From: Tenggerimyces flavus
GTDB lineage: Bacteria; Actinomycetota; Actinomycetes; Propionibacteriales; Actinopolymorphaceae
Assembly: GCF_016907715.1 (NCBI RefSeq)
Contig: NZ_JAFBCM010000001.1
Span: 6,138,001-6,202,000, forward strand
Length of the DNA: 64,000 bases
Direction: 5' to 3'
A program made the position numbers and the translations under genes. Below, one piece after another: positions 16,677 to 24,756 of this stretch; positions within the stretch are counted from its first letter, which is position 1, and each line of letters begins with the position of its first letter. A model generated the notes under the pieces. It was not told where the DNA came from, did not search any database, and saw only the letters and a program-made list of their open reading frames with translations.

Positions 16677-16709
16677 TACGGGACGGCGCTGGGCTGGCGC
16701 CGTCCCGTA
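16677..16709. promoter_or_regulatory. Perfect 13-bp inverted repeat before the PhyH gene
   Basis: TACGGGACGGCGC and GCGCCGTCCCGTA are exact reverse complements around a 7-nt loop. The repeat ends 20 nt before the ATG at 16730, upstream of a TACGGT hexamer. Position fits an operator or a hairpin of the promoter region; a terminator for the SOD-like gene is less likely because it is about 90 nt away and has no T-run. Confidence 0.65.
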
Positions 16710-16729
16710 CCTGTTCGTACGGTCGAGGC

Positions 16730-17590
16730 ATGACGACTCTCGCCGCTGAGCTGCTGCCGCTGTTGCCGACCGAGGACGACGTCGCCTTCTACCGCTCGCA
16801 TGGCTACTGGATCTCCGGCGCGATCCTGCCCGACTCGGTGATCGACACGGCGGAGGCCGGGATGGCGCGGCTGTACGCGGGCTCCACCGACCACGTTCTG
16901 CCCGGCCGGGAGGGTATCCCGGGATGGTCGCCTGCCGATGGCGACGTGCTGCGCAAGAACGACTGGGCCTCGTTGCAGGTCGACGAGCTCTCCTCGCTCG
17001 TTCGGCATCCGCTGATCGCCGCCTGCGCCGCCGTGCTGAGCGGCGCGGCCTCGATCCGGCTGTGGCACGACCAGTTGCTGTACAAGCCGGCGGAGAGCTC
17101 GCAGGCCGCGTCGGGGCGGGTGAACGTGGGGTGGCACACCGATCGCCAGTACTGGAGGACGACCTCGAGTACGGAGATGCTGACCGCCTGGGTGCCGTTC
17201 CACTCGGTCGGCGAGGTCGAGGGCGTGGTGTCTTTCGTGGAGGGAAGCCATCTGTTCGACGACGACATCGTGCTGGACTTCTTCAACCCGGACCTGTCGC
17301 AGCTGGACTCGGTGCGGTCGTCCCACGACGTACGGATCGCGGTGCACGAGATCCCGCGCGGAGGGATGAGCTTCCACCACTGCCGCACGATCCACGGCAG
17401 CGGCCCCAACCTCAGCGGCGCGCCACGCCGGTCGATCGCGGTCCACCTGCAGCCGGGCGACAACCACTTCGTCGAACACCAGCGGCCGGACGGCTCGCTC
17501 GCCCACCACGGCAACGACGACCTGGTCCGACGCGGAGCGGACGGCCACCCCGACTACACCGACCCAGCGATCTGCCCGCAGCTGTACTGA
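16730..17590 (+). CDS. Phytanoyl-CoA dioxygenase (PhyH) family protein
   Basis: 286 aa from ATG 16730 (TACGGT 6 nt upstream). An Fe(II)/2-oxoglutarate dioxygenase by motif: N-terminal YRSHGYWISGAILPDSVI, metal-binding HxD in VGWHTDRQYW, and the distal His in GMSFHHCRTIHGSGPNLS followed by Arg in RRSIAVHLQPG that would hold 2-oxoglutarate. Such proteins hydroxylate diverse small molecules; the substrate is unknown. It is a stand-alone gene ending just before a large palindromic element. Confidence 0.92.
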   Translation: MTTLAAELLPLLPTEDDVAFYRSHGYWISGAILPDSVIDTAEAGMARLYAGSTDHVLPGREGIPGWSPADGDVLRKNDWASLQVDELSSLVRHPLIAACAAVLSGAASIRLWHDQLLYKPAESSQAASGRVNVGWHTDRQYWRTTSSTEMLTAWVPFHSVGEVEGVVSFVEGSHLFDDDIVLDFFNPDLSQLDSVRSSHDVRIAVHEIPRGGMSFHHCRTIHGSGPNLSGAPRRSIAVHLQPGDNHFVEHQRPDGSLAHHGNDDLVRRGADGHPDYTDPAICPQLY

Positions 17591-17600
17591 CGCCCGTCCC

Positions 17601-17675
17601 GTGATCATGTACGTGATCATGAAGCCGAACGGTCGTATACGCAGGGTTTGCCTTCATGATCACGTACATGATCAC
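17601..17675. repeat. 75-bp GTGATCATGTACGTGATC palindrome, copy 1
   Basis: Perfect 24-bp inverted arms (17601-17624 and 17652-17675) made of tandem TGATCATG-like half-sites, with a 27-nt loop containing GGTCGTATACGC and GGGTTTGC. It lies between the convergent PhyH and aminotransferase genes. Two further copies at 37600 and 43048 keep both the arms and the loop. Confidence 0.9.
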
Positions 17676-17686
17676 TCGGTGGAGCT

Positions 17687-18850
17687 CTACCGAGGGGGCG
17701 AGGTCGAGAGGAAGTCGTCGAGAACCTCCAACCCCGGTTGCGGGTTCAGCCGGCCCAGCCCCACTCGGAAGCGGTCGCCCGGCACCTCCGCCAGGTCAGA
17801 AGCGAAGATCGACGCCGGCAGGAAGAGCAGTCCGCGTTCCTCGACGGCTCGGCGGCAGAACTCCTCCACGCCCTCGGGGCCGAGGTAGCGTGGGAACGCG
17901 ACGCAGCTGCCGTCGGGTGGGGTGAACTCGAAGCGGTCGGCGTGCTTGGCGAAGAAGTCGGTGAACACCGGCACGTTCGCCGCGACGATCCCGCGCACCC
18001 GTTCCCGCAACATGGGCGCGTTGCGCATCGCCACCGTCGCGAGCAGCTCGCTCGGCGCCGAGTTGCAGATCGTGGTGAACTCCTTCGCCCGTTCCAACGC
18101 CCGCAAGGCCGCCTTGTCACAGCACGCGACCCAGCCGATGCGCAGCCCTGGAAGTCCGTACGCCTTGGACAGCACGTTGATCGAGACCGCCCGCTCGGAC
18201 AGGTCCGCGGCCTGCGGCAACGTACGCGAAGCGTCGAGCTCAATGCCGCGATAGACCTCGTCCGACACCAGCCGGATCCCCCGCGACTCGCACAGCGCGA
18301 CGAGCTCCTGGAACGTCGAGAGCGACGGCACGTACCCCGTCGGGTTGTTCGGGAAGTTCACCGCGACCACCGTCGTGTTCGGGCGCAACGCCGCCTTGAC
18401 ACGATCCAGGTCGAGCGTCCAGTCGAGCGTCGACCCCGAGCCCGTCCAGAGCGGCACCCCGGTCAGCGACGATCCCGCAGCGAGCGGAACGGTCTCCGTC
18501 GACTGGTAGTTCGGCACGGTCACCACCGCGTGCTCGCCCGGCCCCAGCAGCACCTGCAGCGTCCAGAACAAGGCCTCCTCCGCGCCCGTGAACACGAGCA
18601 CATCGTCGGCCGGCACGCGCGAGTATGTCGCAGCAATCGCCGACCGCAGCGCGTCGGTCCCCCAGGTCGGCGTGTAGCCGAGCCACAGCCCGTCCAGCGC
18701 CGCCCGGTCGGCGTCCGTGCCCAGCGCGAGCAGCTCCGAGACCGTCATCGACTCCGGGTCCGACGCGGTCAGGTGGTAACGGGCGTTGAACTCCCAGCGT
18801 TCGAAGTACGCCTCGATGCGAAACTCCGGCAGGTCCAGTCGCTGGCTCAT
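17687..18850 (-). CDS. Class I/II PLP-dependent aminotransferase
   Basis: 387 aa from ATG 18850 with AAGGAGG 7 nt upstream. PLP-fold motifs: TGAEEALFWTLQVLL (phosphate loop), VVAVNFPNNPTGY (the Asn-Pro-x-Pro-Thr-Gly-type turn), LVSDEVYRGIE (Asp to pyridine N), SKAYGLPGLRIGW (Schiff-base Lys) and a C-terminal RFRVGLGR (substrate-carboxylate Arg). Substrate unknown. Its ATG overlaps the stop of the upstream YheO-like regulator gene, so regulator and enzyme are one operon. Confidence 0.94.
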   Translation of the reverse strand: MSQRLDLPEFRIEAYFERWEFNARYHLTASDPESMTVSELLALGTDADRAALDGLWLGYTPTWGTDALRSAIAATYSRVPADDVLVFTGAEEALFWTLQVLLGPGEHAVVTVPNYQSTETVPLAAGSSLTGVPLWTGSGSTLDWTLDLDRVKAALRPNTTVVAVNFPNNPTGYVPSLSTFQELVALCESRGIRLVSDEVYRGIELDASRTLPQAADLSERAVSINVLSKAYGLPGLRIGWVACCDKAALRALERAKEFTTICNSAPSELLATVAMRNAPMLRERVRGIVAANVPVFTDFFAKHADRFEFTPPDGSCVAFPRYLGPEGVEEFCRRAVEERGLLFLPASIFASDLAEVPGDRFRVGLGRLNPQPGLEVLDDFLSTSPPR

Positions 18851-19452
18851 GCGCGAGCCTCCTTGATCAGTGCGTAGACGGAGGCCCGCGAGATCCCGAG
18901 GGCGAGCGCGAGGTGTTCGGCCGCGCGCCTGGTCGCGAACAGCCCCTGCGCGTCGATGTGGCCGACGAGCGCGAGCCGTTGCGTACGGGACAGCCGGTCC
19001 CGGGCGACGTGCTGGTCGCGGCACCACGCGTCGACAGTGAGCGCGATCTGCTCGCGCCAGTCCCGTTCGAACAGAGCCTCCGGGCGCGGCTCGACGGCGG
19101 CCGCGAACCGGGAGAGAACGTCGATCGCCTCGTCGAGCGGCGACCGGTCGAGGTTGACGCAGAGCAGCCCGGCACCGCCCTCGACGAGCACGCTCACCGA
19201 CGTGATCCGGTGGCCGTCGGTGCCGACCTTCTCGTACGGGCCGAGCACCTTGCCGTCGGTCGGCAGGTCGTCGGCGGTGATCAGGGACCGGTCGCCAGGT
19301 GCACGGCCGGACCAGGAGTTCCAGATCGCGGCGACCTTGTCGGGCTTGACGTCGTGCAGCACGACCTCGGCGTACGGGTGCAGCAACGCGACGACGGCCT
19401 CGACGACCGGCGCGTACGTCCCGACCCACGCCGGCGGCTTGTAGCGTCCCAC
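18847..19452 (-). CDS. YheO-like PAS/HTH transcriptional regulator
   Basis: 201 aa from GTG 19452; a longer form from ATG 19509 (220 aa) is possible but would overlap the divergent aldo/keto reductase start. GTG is favoured because TAGACA-N18-TAGAGT lies 8 nt before it, giving a leaderless message. The N-terminal YheO-type PAS domain reads YAPVVEAVVALLHPYAEVVL; the C-terminal helix-turn-helix is AEHLALALGISRASVYALIK. Relatives such as DauR control amino-acid catabolism, so it probably controls the overlapping aminotransferase gene (inference). Confidence 0.85.
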   Translation of the reverse strand: MGRYKPPAWVGTYAPVVEAVVALLHPYAEVVLHDVKPDKVAAIWNSWSGRAPGDRSLITADDLPTDGKVLGPYEKVGTDGHRITSVSVLVEGGAGLLCVNLDRSPLDEAIDVLSRFAAAVEPRPEALFERDWREQIALTVDAWCRDQHVARDRLSRTQRLALVGHIDAQGLFATRRAAEHLALALGISRASVYALIKEARA

Positions 19453-19507
19453 GGGAGTGGACTCTACGTACAGGTTGGACGGAATGTCTAGCGCTAGGCT
19501 GGGCGCC
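19453..19507. promoter_or_regulatory. Divergent promoter region, regulator and aldo/keto reductase
   Basis: Minus strand: TAGACA, 18-bp spacer, TAGAGT, then 8 nt to GTG 19452. Plus strand: TAGGCT 7 nt before ATG 19508. A CTAGCGCTAG dyad lies between. Both transcripts would be nearly leaderless. Confidence 0.55.
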
Positions 19508-20497
19508 ATGGAGCATGTGCGATTGGGCCGGACCGGCCTGCGGGTGTCCCGCCTCTGCCTCGGCACGATGACGTTCGGACTGCAGTGCGACGAGCCGACG
19601 TCGTTCGCGATCCTGGACAAGGCGGCCGAAGCGGGCATCACGTTCCTCGACACCGCGGACGCGTACCCGGTGGCCGGCGATCTCAGCACGGTCGGCCGGA
19701 CCGAGGAGATCATCGGGCGGTGGTTCCGGGGTCGCCGCGACGAGTACGTGGTGGCGACCAAGGGCTTCGGACGGATGGGCGAACGGCCTTGGCAGCAAGG
19801 CAACTCGCGCAAGCACCTGATCGAGGCGGTGGACGGTTCGCTGCGCCGGCTGCAGACCGACTACCTCGACCTGTACCAGCTGCACAGCTTCGACCCGGAG
19901 ACGCCGGTCGACGAGACGCTCGGCGCGCTGGACGACCTCGTCCGGTCGGGCAAGGTCCGCTACATCGGGGTGTCGAACTGGCTCGCGTACCAGCTCGCCC
20001 GCGCGCTCGGCCGCAGCGAGGTGCTGCGCGTCGCGCGGTTCGACTCGCTGCAGCCGCGCTACAACCTGCTGTTCCGGCAGATCGAGCGTGAGCTGCTGCC
20101 GCTGTGCGCCGAGGAAGGCGTCGGCGTGATCCCGTACAACCCGATCGCGGCGGGCATGCTGAGCGGCAAGCACCGGCCGGGCGCGCCGACCGAGGGGACG
20201 CGCTTCACGCTGGGCTCGGCGGGCGAGACGTACCGCGGCCGGTACTGGCACGAGGCCGCGTTCGAGGCGGTCGAACGGCTGCGCCCGCTGGCCGCCGAAG
20301 CCGGGCTGCCGATGGTGACGATGGCGGTCGGGTGGGTGCTGGCCAACCCCGCGATCACGGCACCGATCATCGGCGCGAGCCGGCCGGACCAGCTGGACGA
20401 GTCGATCGCCGCCGCCGAGAAGCCGTTGCCGGCCGACCTGAAGGAACGGCTCGACGAGCTCACCCACGAGTTCCGCATGGGCGACGCGGCCCGCTAG
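19508..20497 (+). CDS. Aldo/keto reductase
   Basis: 329 aa. Classic AKR features: start EHVRLGRTGLRVSRLCLGTM, catalytic Asp-Tyr in FLDTADAYP, Lys in VVATKGFG, His in LYQLHSFDPETP, YIGVSN, and the NADPH phosphate-binding end in TAPIIGASRPDQL. The barrel is complete for the AKR11/12-like (YajO/oxidoreductase) subgroup. It is divergent from the YheO-like regulator and may share its control. Substrate unknown. Confidence 0.94.
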   Translation: MEHVRLGRTGLRVSRLCLGTMTFGLQCDEPTSFAILDKAAEAGITFLDTADAYPVAGDLSTVGRTEEIIGRWFRGRRDEYVVATKGFGRMGERPWQQGNSRKHLIEAVDGSLRRLQTDYLDLYQLHSFDPETPVDETLGALDDLVRSGKVRYIGVSNWLAYQLARALGRSEVLRVARFDSLQPRYNLLFRQIERELLPLCAEEGVGVIPYNPIAAGMLSGKHRPGAPTEGTRFTLGSAGETYRGRYWHEAAFEAVERLRPLAAEAGLPMVTMAVGWVLANPAITAPIIGASRPDQLDESIAAAEKPLPADLKERLDELTHEFRMGDAAR

Positions 20498-20550
20498 TCG
20501 CCGTTGATCCGGACGCGGAACGTCCGTAATGCGGTCTAGAGTCCGGTGGC

Positions 20551-21510
20551 ATGGAGTTGGAGTTTCGCGGCGAGGTCTGGGAGTGGCGCGGCCCCGCGCC
20601 GTACTACTTCGTCACCGTGCCGGACGACGCGTGCCGGGCGCTGGGTGCCGTGGCGAAGGATGTCAGCTACGGCTGGGGGATGATCCCCGTCCGGGCGATC
20701 CTGTCCGGCAGCGGCGGCAGCAAGGAGTGGTCGACGTCGCTGTGGCCGAAGGACGGCGGGTACGTCGTTCCGCTCAAGGACCTCGCCCGCAAGGCCATCG
20801 GCGTCGGCGCGGGCGACACCGTCACGCTTCAGCTGACGACGACCAAGCGAGACAAGCCGAAGCGGTCCCCGCAACCACCGCCGCGACCACGACCGCAGGT
20901 TCCGCGCAACCGCGACAGAACGCCGGTCACGTACGAGCAGCTCACCATCGTCCCCGCCAACCAGGCATCCTGGCAGGACCTCGAGGCGATCTTCGAGTCG
21001 AGCGGCGCCTCGTCGCGATGCTGGTGCCAGCGGTTCAAGATGACGCGCGGCGAGTCCTGGGGGTCCGAAGGGCCGGACGAGCTCTCCAGCCGCCTGAAGG
21101 ACCAGACGAACTGCGGCCGTCCGAAGGCCAAGTCGACCACCGGCCTGATCGCCTACCTCGACGGCGAGCCGGTCGGCTGGTGCGCGGTCGACCCGCGATC
21201 GGACAACCCGCGCCTGGCGAGCCACGTGCCCGTCCCCTGGGTCGGGCGGAACGAGGACAAGACCGATCCGACGGTCTGGGCGGTGACCTGCTTCGTCGTC
21301 CGAGCCGGCTACCGCCGCCGCGGCATCAGCACGGCGCTGGCCCGCGGAGCCGTCGACTTCGCCAGGCGACGCGGCGCGCGAGCGGTCGAGGGCTATCCGA
21401 ACCTCGCCGAGCACGGGTTCCAGGGCTCCGCGAGCGCGTTCGAGGCCGCCGGATTCGACGAGGTGAGCCGGCCGTCCAAGCAGCGCGTCGTCATGCGCGT
21501 CGACCTCTAG
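20551..21510 (+). CDS. DUF1905 - GNAT acetyltransferase fusion
   Basis: 319 aa from ATG 20551 (TAGAGT 8 nt upstream, leaderless-like). Residues 1-105 match the small beta-barrel DUF1905 (WEWRGPAPYYFVTVPDD, GWGMIPVRAILSG, DGGYVVPLKDLARKAIG). After a Pro/Arg linker (PQPPPRPRPQVPRN) residues 130-319 are a GNAT domain with WAVTCFVVRAGYRRRGISTA, the acetyl-CoA loop (RRRGIS). A Cys/Trp-rich start (SSRCWCQRFKM) marks the same GNAT subfamily. Joining the two is not something I recall as a common arrangement. Confidence 0.85.
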   Translation: MELEFRGEVWEWRGPAPYYFVTVPDDACRALGAVAKDVSYGWGMIPVRAILSGSGGSKEWSTSLWPKDGGYVVPLKDLARKAIGVGAGDTVTLQLTTTKRDKPKRSPQPPPRPRPQVPRNRDRTPVTYEQLTIVPANQASWQDLEAIFESSGASSRCWCQRFKMTRGESWGSEGPDELSSRLKDQTNCGRPKAKSTTGLIAYLDGEPVGWCAVDPRSDNPRLASHVPVPWVGRNEDKTDPTVWAVTCFVVRAGYRRRGISTALARGAVDFARRRGARAVEGYPNLAEHGFQGSASAFEAAGFDEVSRPSKQRVVMRVDL

Positions 21511-21604
21511 ATTCGCCGGACGTATCCGTACCAACGCCCCTAGACTCACCGCGAGACGAGCTCACGAATACCGTGGTGGGCTTGGTGATTTGGGGGGTTT
21601 GGGC

Positions 21605-21784
21605 ATGGCTGGCAAGTTCGAGATCTACACCGATGCGGCGAAGAAGTACCGGTGGCGACTGAAGGCCGGCAACGGCGAGATCATCGCCGTCGGCGAGGCG
21701 TACGAGTCGAAGTCCGGAGCGCAGAACGGCATCGACTCGGTCAAGCGCAACGCGCCGGACGCGAGGGTCGAGGACGACACCTGA
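21605..21784 (+). CDS. DUF1508 (YegP-like) small protein
   Basis: 59 aa from ATG 21605; an in-frame ATG 15 nt earlier gives only an unusual extension. The sequence has the family pattern: FEIYTDAAKKYRWRLKAGNG, IAVGEAYESKSGAQNGIDSV and a final KRNAPDARVEDDT. Length equals a single DUF1508 unit (YegP has two). Function of the family is poorly known. Confidence 0.9.
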   Translation: MAGKFEIYTDAAKKYRWRLKAGNGEIIAVGEAYESKSGAQNGIDSVKRNAPDARVEDDT

Positions 21785-21817
21785 TCCGACCCTGCACGCG
21801 GCTGCGAGAATGGCCGC

Positions 21818-22357
21818 GTGACAGGTGTCGTTGTCTCGGTGCACATCAGTGCGACGCATACGTTCAGCAAGCCGCCTCGGGACGCCATCACGCTGCTCGA
21901 GGGGTTGGGTGTCGAGGGCGACGCGCACTGTGGGGCGACGGTCAAGCACCGGTCGCGGGTGCGGGCTGATCCTTCTCAGCCCAACCTGCGGCAGGTGCAT
22001 CTCATGCACGCCGAGCTGTTCGACGACCTCGCGGCAGCGGGCTTCGAGGTCCGGCCGGGACAGCTCGGGGAGAACGTCACCACCCGCGACCTCGCGCTGC
22101 TCGAGCTGCCCGTCGGCACTCGGCTGCACATCGGCGCCGCGGTGATCGCGGTGACGGGACTGCGCAATCCGTGCAACCAGATCAACGACTTCCAAGCCGG
22201 CTTGCTCAAACAGGTCGTCCACACCGGCCCGGACGGCGACGTCGTACGGCTCGCCGGCGTGATGGGTACGGTCGCCCGCGGCGGCGAGATCAAGCCCGGC
22301 GACGGGATCGACGTCGTCCTGCCGCCGGAGCCACATTTCCCGCTGACCCGCGTCTAA
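21818..22357 (+). CDS. MOSC domain protein
   Basis: 179 aa from GTG 21818. The single-domain MOSC layout is visible: LEGLGVEGDAHCG, RQVHLMHAELFDDL, RPGQLGENVTTRDL, and the conserved Cys in GLRNPCNQINDFQ expected to carry sulfur. Stand-alone MOSC proteins act in molybdenum-cofactor-linked sulfur transfer or reduction of N-hydroxylated compounds; which one is not readable here. It is convergent with the lipoprotein gene 3 nt away. Confidence 0.93.
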   Translation: MTGVVVSVHISATHTFSKPPRDAITLLEGLGVEGDAHCGATVKHRSRVRADPSQPNLRQVHLMHAELFDDLAAAGFEVRPGQLGENVTTRDLALLELPVGTRLHIGAAVIAVTGLRNPCNQINDFQAGLLKQVVHTGPDGDVVRLAGVMGTVARGGEIKPGDGIDVVLPPEPHFPLTRV

Positions 22358-22360
22358 TGC

Positions 22361-22942
22361 TCACATCCGGGCCAGGGTCTCCTTCAGCATCGCCAGGGCG
22401 ACATCGGCGCTGGCTCCCGGCGCGTTGATCGAGACGATCGTCATGAGCTTGTCGTGCTTGGCCGCGGCGGTCCAGTCCTGGAACATGCCGATCGCCGTGT
22501 ACGCCTGGTCGCCGACGCCCTCGACCGCCTTGTACTTCGCGCCGGGATCCAGCTTGGGCTCCGTCCAGTACTCGTCGGTCGTCGTCTGGATCATGACGTT
22601 CCCACCGTCCGCACTGTCAAGGAGCCATTGGCAGGCCGAGCCCATCGGCCCGGCAACCACGCCCGGCTGGACCTTGGCGCCGATCTGATCGCCGATCTCC
22701 GCCGCGGTGAAGAACGTGCAGAGCGCCTCCCCCGCACCGCCGTCACCCTGTCCGAGCACGATCTTCTTCCGCGCCACGGGCTCGGGCGCTGCCGAGGTCG
22801 GCGCCGCCTCGGTGGGCGCGGCCGACTTGGTCGGCGCGGGCGCCTCCTCGGTCGCCGCCGTGGTCGGCGGAGCCGCGTTCGACCCACAGGCGGCCAACGG
22901 CACGAGCAGCGCGAGCAGAACCACGGACTTGCGAACGTTCAT
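22361..22942 (-). CDS. DUF3558-like lipoprotein
   Basis: 193 aa from ATG 22942 with AGGAG 8 nt upstream. Signal and lipobox (LLVPLAACG) followed by a Pro/Ala/Thr-rich linker of about 45 residues. The folded part has EALCTFFTAAEIGDQIG, GSACQWLLDS and VEGVGDQAYTA. This Cys-(x)n-Cys-Trp pattern with 'GVGDxA' is that of DUF3558-type actinobacterial lipoproteins, whose role is unknown. It lies 11 nt downstream of the larger (frameshifted) lipoprotein gene and is probably cotranscribed. Confidence 0.85.
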   Translation of the reverse strand: MNVRKSVVLLALLVPLAACGSNAAPPTTAATEEAPAPTKSAAPTEAAPTSAAPEPVARKKIVLGQGDGGAGEALCTFFTAAEIGDQIGAKVQPGVVAGPMGSACQWLLDSADGGNVMIQTTTDEYWTEPKLDPGAKYKAVEGVGDQAYTAIGMFQDWTAAAKHDKLMTIVSINAPGASADVALAMLKETLARM

Positions 22943-22953
22943 CAGAGAATCTC

Positions 22954-24694
22954 CTATCCCAGCTGGAACCACGACGGATCGACCTTGCATGCCGTCCCGA
23001 GCCGCGTGCCCGCCCCGGGGAAGTCGTTCTTCTCCACCTCGTTCCCGATCACGCCGGCGTTCGCGCCCGAGCCGACGAGGTCGAAGATCTTGATCATCAC
23101 GTCCAGATCTGTCCGCTGCGCGGGTGAGGCGAGCGAACGGATCGCGCGGAGCCGAGCGGCGAACTCGGTGGCCGCCGCCACGGAGGCGTTCTTCGACCAC
23201 CACAACGCCGCGTCGCGGTACTTGCCGCAGAAGTCCCCCTTCGGCTGGGGCTTCTTCGACGGCTTCGGCGGTACCGGCGTCGCCGTCGGATCGTCGGGCT
23301 GGTGGAACGCGACCCACACCGTCCCGCTGCCCGAGACCGTGAACACTCCCGAGACCTGCTTCTTGATCTCCGCCTCGAGCTCGTCCAGCACCGGGTTGAC
23401 GATCGACGCGACGACACCCTTCACCGCCGTACGGATGGCGGCGACCGGGATCTTGTTCAGCAGGTCGTCCATCGCCGCCTGGAGCCGCCCGCGAACGAGC
23501 TTCAGCAGCTCGTTCAGCTCCTTGCGCTCGATCGTCGCGGTCGCCGTGGACGGAGCGATCCGTTCCTTCCCCTTCGCGGTCTCGGGATCCTCGCGACCGG
23601 TCACGAACGTCAGCCGCGCCTCGTTCTTCTCGACCTTCCCCACCGCCGGGCTCGTGAGGTGGGTGACCGGGACCGGCTCCTCGACCGTCCAGGTCACCTT
23701 GGCCCCGTTCGCCACGACCTCCGGAACATCGATGCCGACCGCGCGGGCGCAGCTCTTGAGCCCTTCTGGCCAAGCCTGCTTGGGATCCGCGCGGGCGACG
23801 AACGTGCCCGCGATGTCGGCCGCGTCGCCGACGGCGAAGCGATACGGGTTCCCCGGGCTGAGGTCGGGTGGGTCGAGGTCCACCGTGAGCTGCGGTGTGC
23901 CGAGGTACGACCTGATGATCGAGACGACGGCCAGGATCCCCATCGCCGTACGCAGGGCGCTGAACGCCGGCTTGGTGAGCGTGTCGACGACCGCGTGGAC
24001 GATGCCGCGCATGAGCTCGACGGCCTCGTCCCACACGGCCACCAGCCAGCCGATGACCGGGAGGTCGCTGCCGGTCTTGGGGTCGAGCTTCAGGGTGTCG
24101 AAGACCGTGTCGATCGCCTTCGCGAGGAACGTGGTCGCGATCATGCACGGGTCGGCCTGGGTCCGAATCGCCTGCAGCGGTGGGCGTTCCCAGGATCGAC
24201 TCGGCCTGGTCGTACGTTCGAGCGCGTTCCCCACGTCGGCGACGAACATCGTCACGACCGCGGTGGGGAACACGATGGACTGCGCGTACTTCCAGTCCCG
24301 CTTGCCCATAAGGGCACCCGCCGCCCGCGCGGTCGGCGTCGGCGCCTTCACGATCCACGCCGCGATCAGGTAGCTCAGCGTCGGCGAGCCGGCCGGCATC
24401 GGCGCGAGCCGGTCGAGGTCGCGGCCGACGATGCCCGCCCCGCGAGACTGCTCCGCCACCAGGTACTCGGCCTGCGCCTGCGTGAACACCAGGCCCTTGC
24501 GGGTGTCGACCGGCGCGTGCTCGTCGGCGACGAGCTGCAGGCCCGCGGCCTTCAGGTGGTCCAAAGTGACGCCCTCCGCGACGGCGGTCGGCGCGGTCGG
24601 CTCCGGAGAAGCCTCAGGAGGGTTCTCGGCCGGCGTCCCACACGCGGGACAGCAGAACGGCGAGCGCGAGGACGGGAACAAAGCGGCGGATCAT
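22954..24694 (-). pseudogene. Large lipoprotein with frameshift in its signal peptide
   Basis: The long frame (575 codons) opens at TTG 24681 and begins with a Cys-rich string that is not a plausible start. One frame over, ATG 24694 (TAACCT 6 nt upstream) encodes MIRRFVPVLALAVLL, which then leaves the long frame; the long frame continues at PACGTPAENPPEAS. Joining the two at about 24649 by removing one base gives a perfect lipobox (VLLPACG). The gene is thus a lipoprotein broken, or mis-sequenced, by a single extra T (minus strand). The rest is unrecognised: a PxP linker, a hydrophobic SIVFPTAVVTMFVADVG, and repeated Val/Thr-rich segments. It is not assigned a function. Confidence 0.75.
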
Positions 24695-24756
24695 GCCCGG
24701 AGGTTAGGCCGGGCACGATCCGCCGCGAAATACGGGAAACTACGTAGTTCTGTCGA

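Noticed and set aside
17687-20467. A 926-codon minus-strand ORF covering the aminotransferase
   Set aside because: Only the last 387 codons are the aminotransferase; the upstream part is antisense to the aldo/keto reductase and runs through the regulator gene in another frame.
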